Assembly (NCBI GenBank): GCA_016234155.1
Contig: JACRGZ010000152.1
Location: 1 to 34,649 of the forward strand
Length of the DNA stretch: 34,649 bases
Reading direction: 5' to 3'
From: Nitrospirota bacterium
GTDB lineage: Bacteria; Nitrospirota; 9FT-COMBO-42-15; HDB-SIOI813
A model generated the notes under the pieces. It did not search any database. It was given only the letters and a program-made list of their open reading frames with translations, and had not been told where the DNA came from. Positions 26,439-34,000 of the stretch are shown piece after piece. Made by a program: the position numbers and the translations under genes. How positions within the stretch are numbered: the stretch's first letter is position 1; every line of letters begins with the position of its first letter.

Positions 26439-28529
26439 ATGAAGCTGCAAAATATCATCTTATACATACTTATAGCCCTATTCTTATCTGGAAGTTCGGG
26501 ATATGCCATGGCTGCCCAAGGTATGATTGATGATTGGGGAGTCACTGTTTCTGTCTCTACACCATACCCGACAGTTCCCGGAGGGATCGTATCAATCCCC
26601 CTGTCAGCCGGCATAAGAACTGGTGCATCAGATAAATATGACAATGCTATGGACACTGTCTCGTTTCTAAGTGCTGACGCCCCATTGCAGGCTCATTTTC
26701 CACATGGTGCTGTTATAAAAGATAATAATGCCGGAGGAGTGGCAGGATGGGACTGCCCCAATCCAGAGAGTGGATACAACCCTTACCAATGCTCACTCTG
26801 GCGGGACTTCAGGGCGCTGAATCAGACAGTCACATGGGACTTCGAGGTTGTTTCCACGATCAATGGGGCTACGATTTCCCTGAACTGGCAGATAGATGGC
26901 GGGCCTATAGATCCATCAGAAATTGAGCTTACCCTTGTAGATCTTTCGGCAACTCCCCCGATGCCGCCAATGAGACTTGACGGGTCATCACAGTATCAAT
27001 ATACAAACTTTTTTGCTGCTGGCAATAAATTTGGTCTGCGGAAATTTGAGATACGGATGAAGACCTCCGGACTTTTCATTACTCCACCGACCCTCCAGCC
27101 CGGGGTATTGAATTCCTCTTATAGCGAATCTCTGCAAGCGATTGGTGGAAATGTCATGTGGAGTTTAGAAAGCGGAGATTTGCCGCCTGGGCTTCGACTA
27201 GATACCTCCTCCGGTCAGATTGAGGGTATCCCTCAAAGTGAAGGGGTTTATTCATTTACAGTCCGGGCTATTGATCCTGTCATAGGAAACCAGGCAAGTC
27301 ATAATTATACATTACAGATTCTTCCTCCACTCATTATCACGACTCCGGATCTGCCCGGAGGAGAACTCTATTCCTCTTATTCTGAGACACTCGGGGTTTC
27401 GGGAGGTACCCCACCTTTTACCTGGAAACTATCTTCCGGATCCCTTCCTGAGGGGATCTCTTTGGATAAGGATTCCGGAACCCTTTCAGGAGACCTGTCT
27501 GTACCGGGGATATTCGATTTTGCAATCCAGGTCGGAGATTCCGTCGGGGCAAAGACAATCCGCACATACCATATCCTCGTAACAGAGCAGGCAGATACAA
27601 CTCCCCCGACGGCCATCTCAGATCTTCGGGTGCTCTATACGACACCTTCAACAGCAATCCTGGCATGGTCAGCGCCTCAGGATGACAGCATCACCGGAAC
27701 AGCAGCAGCCTATGACCTTCGTTATTCAAAGGACTGTCCCGCAGGTCAGGACATGACATGGTGGGACACTGCACTTCAAGCCATAGGAGAACCAAGACCC
27801 CAGTCAGCGACACTCCATACTTATACCCTTGGGGGGGTGGAGGCTGGTCAAAACTACTGTGCAGCCATACAAAGCATGGATGCATCTGGCCATGTCTCGG
27901 CAAATTCTAATGTTGTCAGATTCCCTGATGGATCATCTCAGTACGACACCAATTTCTCCGTATTAACAACACGGCAGTATCACGTTCAAAAGGGATATAA
28001 CCTTATTTCAATACCAATGATTGCTCTGCCCAGTGACACCTCTATTTTTGAAAACGCCATCGGGGGGACAGCATCTGTCTACCGCTGGTACTCAGCCTAT
28101 CCGGGGCTGACCGAGGCGCAGTGGTACATGGAGGGCAACGTTCATCCAGGCTATGGCTACTTCCTTTATGTTCCGGATCAGGGGATAACCCTGGACATCA
28201 CTGGAATGGAGATAAACGACTCCCAATACATCGTTCGTCTCCAGGGAGGATGGAATATGATAGGAAATCCCTATGAAGTGGATATCACACTCAAGGATGT
28301 CTTGATAAGAGAAGTCAAAGATACAGGGGATGGAAAATCCAAGTCCTTTGAGGATGCTGCCAAATCAGGGTTAGTAGGCAATTCCCTCTATGCCTTCAAT
28401 GGCCTAGACTATGAGTTCCTCGCGGTCAATGACGATCCCCCTGCCGTCTTGAAACCGTGGGCCGGATTCTGGTTGTATGTACAAGAAGGTAAAGACTATG
28501 AAATGATATTCAGGAAGCCACAAAAATGA
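26439..28529 (+). CDS. secreted Ig-like/FnIII protein
   Basis: 696 residues; AAAGGG precedes the ATG and a signal peptide ends near AMAAQ (about residue 25). Domains: an N-terminal beta domain (about 25-210) with LWRDFR and TWDFEV motifs; two putative-Ig (He_PIG-type) repeats (about 212-384), each with LPPGL or LPEGI followed by G.(I/L).G; an FnIII domain (about 386-500); and a C-terminal domain (about 505-696) with GGWNMIGNPYEV and PWAGFWLYV. The C-terminal domain matches the end of the upstream 2013-residue protein; the N-terminal domain matches the next gene. It overlaps that gene by 4 nt. Likely an extracellular surface or matrix protein; no enzymatic motif seen. Confidence 0.85.
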   Translation: MKLQNIILYILIALFLSGSSGYAMAAQGMIDDWGVTVSVSTPYPTVPGGIVSIPLSAGIRTGASDKYDNAMDTVSFLSADAPLQAHFPHGAVIKDNNAGGVAGWDCPNPESGYNPYQCSLWRDFRALNQTVTWDFEVVSTINGATISLNWQIDGGPIDPSEIELTLVDLSATPPMPPMRLDGSSQYQYTNFFAAGNKFGLRKFEIRMKTSGLFITPPTLQPGVLNSSYSESLQAIGGNVMWSLESGDLPPGLRLDTSSGQIEGIPQSEGVYSFTVRAIDPVIGNQASHNYTLQILPPLIITTPDLPGGELYSSYSETLGVSGGTPPFTWKLSSGSLPEGISLDKDSGTLSGDLSVPGIFDFAIQVGDSVGAKTIRTYHILVTEQADTTPPTAISDLRVLYTTPSTAILAWSAPQDDSITGTAAAYDLRYSKDCPAGQDMTWWDTALQAIGEPRPQSATLHTYTLGGVEAGQNYCAAIQSMDASGHVSANSNVVRFPDGSSQYDTNFSVLTTRQYHVQKGYNLISIPMIALPSDTSIFENAIGGTASVYRWYSAYPGLTEAQWYMEGNVHPGYGYFLYVPDQGITLDITGMEINDSQYIVRLQGGWNMIGNPYEVDITLKDVLIREVKDTGDGKSKSFEDAAKSGLVGNSLYAFNGLDYEFLAVNDDPPAVLKPWAGFWLYVQEGKDYEMIFRKPQK

Positions 28530-29278
28530 ATATGAATAAAAAAGACAGGACCAAAATCACTATCATTAACACCCTTCTTCTAATAATGACTATGACCTTC
28601 CGGGCATACCCGGTTTGGGCTGACACATCACAGATCATCCTGGAAGTTTCAGTCCCGTTAGAGGATACCACCGGCGCCGGTATCACTAAGGCATATAATC
28701 GCCTTGTCCTCGGAGTCCACCCTGAGGCTACAGGGAATTACGACCCTCAATGGGACACCCCTGCCTTTTTCAGCACACCAGACCCTGAAAATCCGCCTCT
28801 TTTGAGGGCATATTTTGAACATCCTGAATATGCATCAAACCAGAAAGAGTTATGGCGGGATATTCGATCCGATACCGGTGGCTCACAGAAAACATGGGAT
28901 ATGGCAGTTGTCTTAGCCCCCTCGGAGATTGGGAAGGCGATCACTCTATCGTGGGCTCTCTCTCCCTCCCTGCTGACATCTAAAGATAAGATAACCCTAC
29001 TGGATCAGAATTCTCAATCCAGCATAGACATGCGAAGACAGTCCTCCTACAGTTTTGTCAATGGCTCGTCATCTCCAAAAATGTTATCGGTGACTATCAA
29101 CTCATCAAAGGGTTCTTCCAGTAGTGGATCGGGTAACTTTGGATGCGGTACAGTAAAGCGGGACGACTTCAATAAACCGGGCACTGGAACTACGATACCG
29201 ATACTGATAAATTTATTAATTCTGTTAAGCCCTGTTCTGCTTCGTCTTAGGCCATTACGATCAAATTCAACAAACTAA
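28526..29278 (+). CDS. secreted protein with C-terminal sorting-like tail
   Basis: 250 residues; ATGA overlap with the upstream gene and AGGA ten bases before the start. A signal peptide ends near VWADT (about residue 33). Residues 34-195 form one beta-rich domain with LWRDIR, TWDMAV, ITLSW and ITLLDQ, matching the N-terminal domain of the 696-residue protein. A Ser/Gly linker then leads to a tripartite end: GNFGCGTV, a hydrophobic helix (PILINLLILLSPVLL) and a basic tail (RLRPLR). That resembles protein-sorting signals of the Gly-Cys/CTERM type, cut and possibly lipid-modified by a dedicated protease. No such protease is encoded in this window. A plain C-terminal membrane anchor is the alternative. 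Confidence 0.8.
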   Translation: MNMNKKDRTKITIINTLLLIMTMTFRAYPVWADTSQIILEVSVPLEDTTGAGITKAYNRLVLGVHPEATGNYDPQWDTPAFFSTPDPENPPLLRAYFEHPEYASNQKELWRDIRSDTGGSQKTWDMAVVLAPSEIGKAITLSWALSPSLLTSKDKITLLDQNSQSSIDMRRQSSYSFVNGSSSPKMLSVTINSSKGSSSSGSGNFGCGTVKRDDFNKPGTGTTIPILINLLILLSPVLLRLRPLRSNSTN

Positions 29279-29326
29279 GACTTGACAGGGGAGAGAGCAA
29301 CAAATTATAATATCCTGAATTTTTCC

Positions 29327-32080
29327 ATGAAGAATATTGTCATCAGAAAAACATCAAAAATATTTGTTGTTCACCTCCTTCTCGTCTGCATACTCCTTTG
29401 GCCTGGGAGGATGGCCCTAACCCAGCTCTCTCAACCGCCTCCGCCTCCACCTGTCCCTGGAATGCCATCGATTCTGGAGGATATCAGGAATACACGCCAT
29501 AATCTCTCATCTGTTCCTCCACCGGACACAGCAATATTCGAGAAACTCTATGGACCCGGAGTACAACGGCGGGTCTTCACTGTTGAAACAACAGAGGTGT
29601 GTATATTCTGCCACACCCCCCATGGGGCCTCTGTTGAGACGGCATCGCAGATCAACGCACCTCTATGGAACCGCAGCCTTTCGACCGCACGATATATCCT
29701 CTATGATCAGGTCTGGAGTACCAGTTTTGAAGGATATGAAATCGGCCCGAAACCAAATGCGCCAACAGGATATTCCAGACTTTGTCTTTCATGTCATGAT
29801 GGAACCATCGCATTGGGCACCATTATCAATGCACCAGGGTCAGGTGGTTATAATAATCAGGGCTTTCTTATGACCTATGCCCCAAGTCAGAGTCCGGCAG
29901 GTGGGGCCTTTGGAAGGATACCGGTAGGCTCTGGTCCCTCTACCGGGGATACCCGCCTCATCGGGACGAACCTTCAGAACGACCACCCGATCTCCTTTGT
30001 TTTCGATTCCGTCCTGGCCAACAGGGATGAAGAACTGGTCGACCCGGGACCGGCGTTGGTTCCACCTGCAAAGGTCAGCGATTCTACACCTATCTCCCCC
30101 CTTAGACGTTATCCGGGAATGGATCCATACCAATTCGATTCGGTCCAGTGCACCTCGTGCCACAACCCCCATGCGGCTGCTTATCCAAAGTTTCTGAGGG
30201 CCGGTTATTTCAATAATGATCCGAATGATCCGAATTACGCCACTGGATCGAGCAAACTCCTCTGCCTCTATTGTCATGATAAACCAGGATGGGTGGGCAG
30301 CTCCCATGATACCGATACCTTCAAACCGCCTCCAAGCCCGACTGCGGCTAACCCCTATAACTATGACGGTGAACATACTGTAGGCCAGTATGCCTGCAGG
30401 GCATGCCATGACCCTCACACTGTCCAGGGTGCAAGACGGCTTTTAAGGGAAGGGGTAGATGCTAACAATAATTTTGCTATTGAGAATACCTGTTTCCAGT
30501 GCCATAAACCCTCCTCAGAGCTTGCAGGGGGTTCAGGGCCATTTCCTCCGGATATACGCAGCGAATTTCAGAAAGATACAAACTCCACAGGCAATGGCAC
30601 TGCTATGAATCTCACCCTGAGTCAGACTCATGAGCCGGTCTTTGTGGCACGGCCCCAGGAGGGGGTCGAACTTTTTAGCCCAGCCCCTCCCCTCTTTAAT
30701 GAATATCTACCTGGTACAGCACTGCCGGATACTGCACATGTCGAATGTGTGGACTGCCATAATCCACACCAGGTGAGAAAAGAGAACCGTCTCAAGGGAA
30801 TGAAAGGGATAGATATCAACGGCAATATAGTAGGGGCCAAAATTCCTGGAAACAGCCGCGAGCCTTATGTCTTCGAGGTCTGCTTCCGTTGCCATGGGAA
30901 CAGTTACACCAACCTCTTTGTCGGAGACCGGTTTCCAGAGGAGCTTGTCAGTGAAGTCATTCCTGGCGCAAGCCTCGTGACTTTTAGTCCCCGGTCTGAT
31001 CCCAGGGCAGGGACACCGGCCAATGGGAGCCAATTCAGCCTGAAGGGGTACAGCAATAAACGAAAGGAGTTTGACCCGAATACCCCGGACACCTCCCCTA
31101 ACCATTCACAACAGCCCAAAAATACTGCATATCATCCGGTTGCAGCACCTGGCAGAAACGGATCCCTGCAACTCTGTAATCAGCTGGCTCAAGCATTTAA
31201 TCTGAAGAGTTCTCTTGCCAATCCAGGGGGAAATGTCGGCAATTGCGATTCTGACCCAGCAGGGACGCTCAGCAATATCACTATCCAGTGCACCGACTGC
31301 CACAATAATAACGCATTCGAAAATGTTGTCCGTGGACCTATCACCGGCCTTTATGATGGGAGTTCATATCGGCGTATAACAGATTCTCCGGCAGCACCTA
31401 ATCCAAGTTATAATACTCAGATGCAGACGTTAAATGACAACCCCTCCAAGCCTCAGGGACCTCATGGTTCTGACTACATCCGTATTCTGCGTGCCCGCTA
31501 CAATACAGACATCTTTAACCCCAGCCGGTGCTTCAAGAATGGCACCCCTAATGCGGGATGTGCCGGTTCTGATGGCAGGAGTGCATCCTTCTATGATAAC
31601 TTTAACCTCTGTTTTCAGTGCCATGACCGAAGGGCCTTTGACGGTGTTCTTTATAATTATCCTACTACTGGGCTAAAAGACCAGCCATGGACCAATTTTT
31701 TTGGTAAACCGACTAATGCAATTGATTTTTGGGAGGGGAACCTTCACAAATTCCATCTGCGGTATAGCGGGGCCTATTGTCATGAATGTCATTATAATGT
31801 TCACAGTAATGTCGAGGCTCAGAACACTATATATGGTGATGGCTCAGGAGGGGGCCTACCCCCGGACAGCGGGTATGGAATGCCGGGTGGGGTTGCAGAT
31901 ACCCATCTGCTCAATTTCGCCCCCACGGTCACAGGAAGTGTAGCTGGCAAGCCCAGATGGTTTTATAATGGAAATCGCATCAGTTGTTATATGAGTTGTC
32001 ACAATGTCACTATGGACAGTTGCTCCTATCAGGCGGCATCTTCTGTTACGGAGTGCCAGGTAAGCAGATGTGGTGATTAG
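29327..32080 (+). CDS. multihaem c-type cytochrome (11 CXXCH plus one CX3CH)
   Basis: About 917 residues from the ATG at 29327; the frame is open back to a TTG at 29282, and neither start has a convincing ribosome binding site. An N-terminal hydrophobic export segment is followed by a Pro-rich stretch. Haem motifs in order: CIFCH (near 29600), CLSCH, CTSCH, CLYCH, CRACH, CFQCH, CVDCH, CFRCH, CTDCH, CFQCH, CHECH (near 31780). Near 31984 there is CYMSCH, with three residues between the cysteines. Several motifs continue as (N/D/T)PH, typical of the doubled-CXXCH cytochrome group. The haems would be attached in the periplasm; the protein could be periplasmic or surface exposed. No lipobox is clear. 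Its position after three secreted proteins suggests electron transfer at the cell surface, which is inference. Confidence 0.92.
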   Translation: MKNIVIRKTSKIFVVHLLLVCILLWPGRMALTQLSQPPPPPPVPGMPSILEDIRNTRHNLSSVPPPDTAIFEKLYGPGVQRRVFTVETTEVCIFCHTPHGASVETASQINAPLWNRSLSTARYILYDQVWSTSFEGYEIGPKPNAPTGYSRLCLSCHDGTIALGTIINAPGSGGYNNQGFLMTYAPSQSPAGGAFGRIPVGSGPSTGDTRLIGTNLQNDHPISFVFDSVLANRDEELVDPGPALVPPAKVSDSTPISPLRRYPGMDPYQFDSVQCTSCHNPHAAAYPKFLRAGYFNNDPNDPNYATGSSKLLCLYCHDKPGWVGSSHDTDTFKPPPSPTAANPYNYDGEHTVGQYACRACHDPHTVQGARRLLREGVDANNNFAIENTCFQCHKPSSELAGGSGPFPPDIRSEFQKDTNSTGNGTAMNLTLSQTHEPVFVARPQEGVELFSPAPPLFNEYLPGTALPDTAHVECVDCHNPHQVRKENRLKGMKGIDINGNIVGAKIPGNSREPYVFEVCFRCHGNSYTNLFVGDRFPEELVSEVIPGASLVTFSPRSDPRAGTPANGSQFSLKGYSNKRKEFDPNTPDTSPNHSQQPKNTAYHPVAAPGRNGSLQLCNQLAQAFNLKSSLANPGGNVGNCDSDPAGTLSNITIQCTDCHNNNAFENVVRGPITGLYDGSSYRRITDSPAAPNPSYNTQMQTLNDNPSKPQGPHGSDYIRILRARYNTDIFNPSRCFKNGTPNAGCAGSDGRSASFYDNFNLCFQCHDRRAFDGVLYNYPTTGLKDQPWTNFFGKPTNAIDFWEGNLHKFHLRYSGAYCHECHYNVHSNVEAQNTIYGDGSGGGLPPDSGYGMPGGVADTHLLNFAPTVTGSVAGKPRWFYNGNRISCYMSCHNVTMDSCSYQAASSVTECQVSRCGD

Positions 32081-32082
32081 CC

Positions 32083-32886
32083 ATGGTTAGAGTTTTTCTT
32101 ATTCTTGCCCTGCTCGTCGGATTACTGATGGCATTTCCCCTTCCGGGTATTTCCTCTCCGATTTCACAAGGGGATGATATGGCATTGATCCCTGAAGGAT
32201 ATTTCATAATGGGGACAGGGCCTGAGACCGGAAAAGCAGGAGAAGACTATGGTGTTGATGAAGAACCAAGGCACAAGATTTACATAAGGGAATTCTATAT
32301 TGACCGCTATGAGGTCACGATCGGGCAATACAAAAAATATCTTAAGGCGACAGGCCTGACATGGGTTGGCGACACCGATTTCCCGGATGAGTATCCTCCG
32401 GAAGTCGTTTTCAATCCACCGCAGAGAGATAAATACCCGGTGAACTATATGTCATGGAATGATGCTAATGAATTTTGCCACTGGAAGGTGAAGAGGCTTC
32501 CCACAGAAGAAGAATGGGAAAAGGCCGCCCGAGGCACCGATGGAACGACTTATCCCTGGGGGAATGAGTTTGATCCACAAAAGACCAACTCCGAAGATGC
32601 AGGTATCAAAGGGCCGGCACCTGTCGGCAGTTTTCCGGAGGATAAAAGTCCATTCGGACTATACGATGTAAGCGGCAATCTTATGGAATGGACAAGTTCC
32701 CATTATCTTCCTTATGAGGGAAATACGCTGAAAGACGGACGATGGACCACCAACGCCTATGTCCTCAAAGGAGGATCTTTTTTGCTGCCTGGAAAGTTGT
32801 TTGCCCGGCCTGCCCGTCGCTCAATTGCCTATCCTGGCTATGCCCACCGGATGTTTGGTTTCAGGTGTGTCAAGGATGTACATTAA
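32083..32886 (+). CDS. formylglycine-generating-enzyme-fold (SUMF1/PvdO/EgtB-like) secreted protein
   Basis: 267 residues, two bases after the cytochrome stop. An N-terminal hydrophobic signal (residues 1-25) is followed by the FGE-sulfatase domain: MALIPEGYFIMGT, DEEPRHKIYIREFYIDRYEVT, YPVNYMSWNDANEFC, RLPTEEEWEKAARG, YPWGNEF, GLYDVSGNLMEW, LKGGSF, and MFGFRCV. The family includes sulfatase-activating enzymes and non-haem iron relatives. The region where the two copper-binding cysteines should follow LKGGSF contains none, so classical formylglycine formation is unlikely. A structural or other non-haem role is more plausible. Coupling to the cytochrome suggests a part in its assembly or in the same surface complex. 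Confidence 0.88.
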   Translation: MVRVFLILALLVGLLMAFPLPGISSPISQGDDMALIPEGYFIMGTGPETGKAGEDYGVDEEPRHKIYIREFYIDRYEVTIGQYKKYLKATGLTWVGDTDFPDEYPPEVVFNPPQRDKYPVNYMSWNDANEFCHWKVKRLPTEEEWEKAARGTDGTTYPWGNEFDPQKTNSEDAGIKGPAPVGSFPEDKSPFGLYDVSGNLMEWTSSHYLPYEGNTLKDGRWTTNAYVLKGGSFLLPGKLFARPARRSIAYPGYAHRMFGFRCVKDVH

Positions 32887-32889
32887 GAT

Positions 32890-33864
32890 CTATTTAAAAT
32901 ACATCTTCACCTGTCCTTTAAGATCCCATCCCTCTAAGTTGAGAAAGAGGGGGGCCATACGCCCCTTCTTCAAGTCTACATAAAAGACCTTGTCACCTGA
33001 TTTTATAATATCCTTTTCAAGAGGGTCTACGGTAAAGTAGTGGGTAAATTTCATATCTCCCACCCCGCCGACATCATAGTCTATGTCGAAACATAGTGTT
33101 AACCATTTCTTCAGATAATACTCGCCACCAATGCCGAGGTAGGTCGCATACCCGTTCCCGCTAATTCCTGTTTCTGTAACTTTATAGAAGTTAAATCCTT
33201 CCTCAGGGGCGTAAACATGGAGCCACACATCGGTTGTCAAATATGCCCTGGTAACGGCAAGGAACCCCATTTCTGCATAGAACCTGCTGGCAGGCTTTTG
33301 GGAAAGGGGTAAAGTTTCCTGATCTTTCTTATCTTCTGACTTCTTACTTCTATCCCCAGATTCTCGCCATGTCCAGTATCTCCTGACCCCGAGCCAAGAC
33401 TGGTTGAGCGAAAGAGAAAATCTCATCTCGCGGGTGGCAGGAATGTTAAAACCGACAAAGAAGGCACGGACATCTCTCGATTTGGAATCGAACACGGCCA
33501 TGCTTCCACCAAAGACAACCGCATAGCGGGGATTAAGATCGGCTTGGATCTGCAACCCGACCTTCGGCGCGTTTGGGCTCATCTCCGGCATTTCAGGGCT
33601 GATACCCTGATAGATCACCGGATAGGTGGATGGCCTTGCCTCGGTGTTCCGGGGACCGAGTTCCACCTCTCGATGTTTTAAGATATAGTTAAGCTCATCA
33701 AACCTTGGGAGGTAGTAGCCTTCGACAACGGAGAGGCTCCACTGGACTGCGGCATGGCTTATGGAAGGAAGGAGAAGGAGTGCGAGAATTGCAATGACCG
33801 GAATTATTGCACTCCATGTCCCGGCCCTCCGAGCGATATGGCGGTAATAATTGAGAACTTCCAT
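32890..33864 (-). CDS. outer-membrane beta-barrel-like protein
   Basis: 324 residues from the ATG at 33864, chosen because a signal peptide follows (AIIPVIAILALLLLPSISHA, cut before AVQWS). The frame extends upstream to 34029 over a palindromic repeat but without signal-like sequence. The rest alternates hydrophobic and polar residues with many Tyr, Phe and Gly (YATYLGIGGEYYLKKWLTL) and ends in KMYFK, consistent with an outer-membrane barrel. A lysine/serine-rich insertion (about residues 165-185, GDRSKKSEDKKDQE) is encoded by short tandem repeats. The stop lies three bases from the stop of the convergent FGE-like gene. Family not recognised; it may work with the RND transporter upstream. Confidence 0.72.
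   Translation of the reverse strand: MEVLNYYRHIARRAGTWSAIIPVIAILALLLLPSISHAAVQWSLSVVEGYYLPRFDELNYILKHREVELGPRNTEARPSTYPVIYQGISPEMPEMSPNAPKVGLQIQADLNPRYAVVFGGSMAVFDSKSRDVRAFFVGFNIPATREMRFSLSLNQSWLGVRRYWTWRESGDRSKKSEDKKDQETLPLSQKPASRFYAEMGFLAVTRAYLTTDVWLHVYAPEEGFNFYKVTETGISGNGYATYLGIGGEYYLKKWLTLCFDIDYDVGGVGDMKFTHYFTVDPLEKDIIKSGDKVFYVDLKKGRMAPLFLNLEGWDLKGQVKMYFK
33316..33357. repeat. short tandem repeat inside the barrel gene
   Basis: Degenerate seven-base units of the TGACTTC/TTACTTC kind, read on the coding strand as a Lys/Ser/Asp-rich loop. Nearly the same units occur at 34231-34290 in the neighbouring transporter gene. Confidence 0.6.
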
Positions 33865-33900
33865 CGTAGTGCTTAATTGCAATATTAAACGATATAAAAT

Positions 33901-33960
33901 AGTTGTTATCCCCGAGTGCTTTAATCGGTGATTAAACACTTCGGGAATGACATAATAACT
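33901..33960. repeat. long imperfect inverted repeat between transporter and barrel genes
   Basis: The arms 33901-33926 and 33930-33960 pair around a three-base loop, with a few mismatches and one small bulge (CCCGAGTGCTTTAATC against GATTAAACACTTCGGGA). One end carries GGGAATGACA, whose complement TGTCATTCCC is a well-known border of dispersed palindromic repeats. It sits between the RND transporter stop and the barrel gene start and would form a strong mRNA hairpin. Confidence 0.75.
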
Positions 33961-34000
33961 AATACTTTTACAAGTAAGCAGTAGTTGAACTCCATGCTCA

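Noticed and set aside
29370..29410. Lipoprotein signal in the cytochrome (LLLVC)
   Set aside because: The residue before the cysteine is Val, not Gly, Ala or Ser, and the cysteine is inside the hydrophobic core.
29840..30418. A long antisense reading frame (about 190 codons) opposite the cytochrome gene
   Set aside because: It lies fully inside a well-supported cytochrome, has no ribosome binding site and its product has no recognisable feature; it follows from the coding bias of the sense strand.
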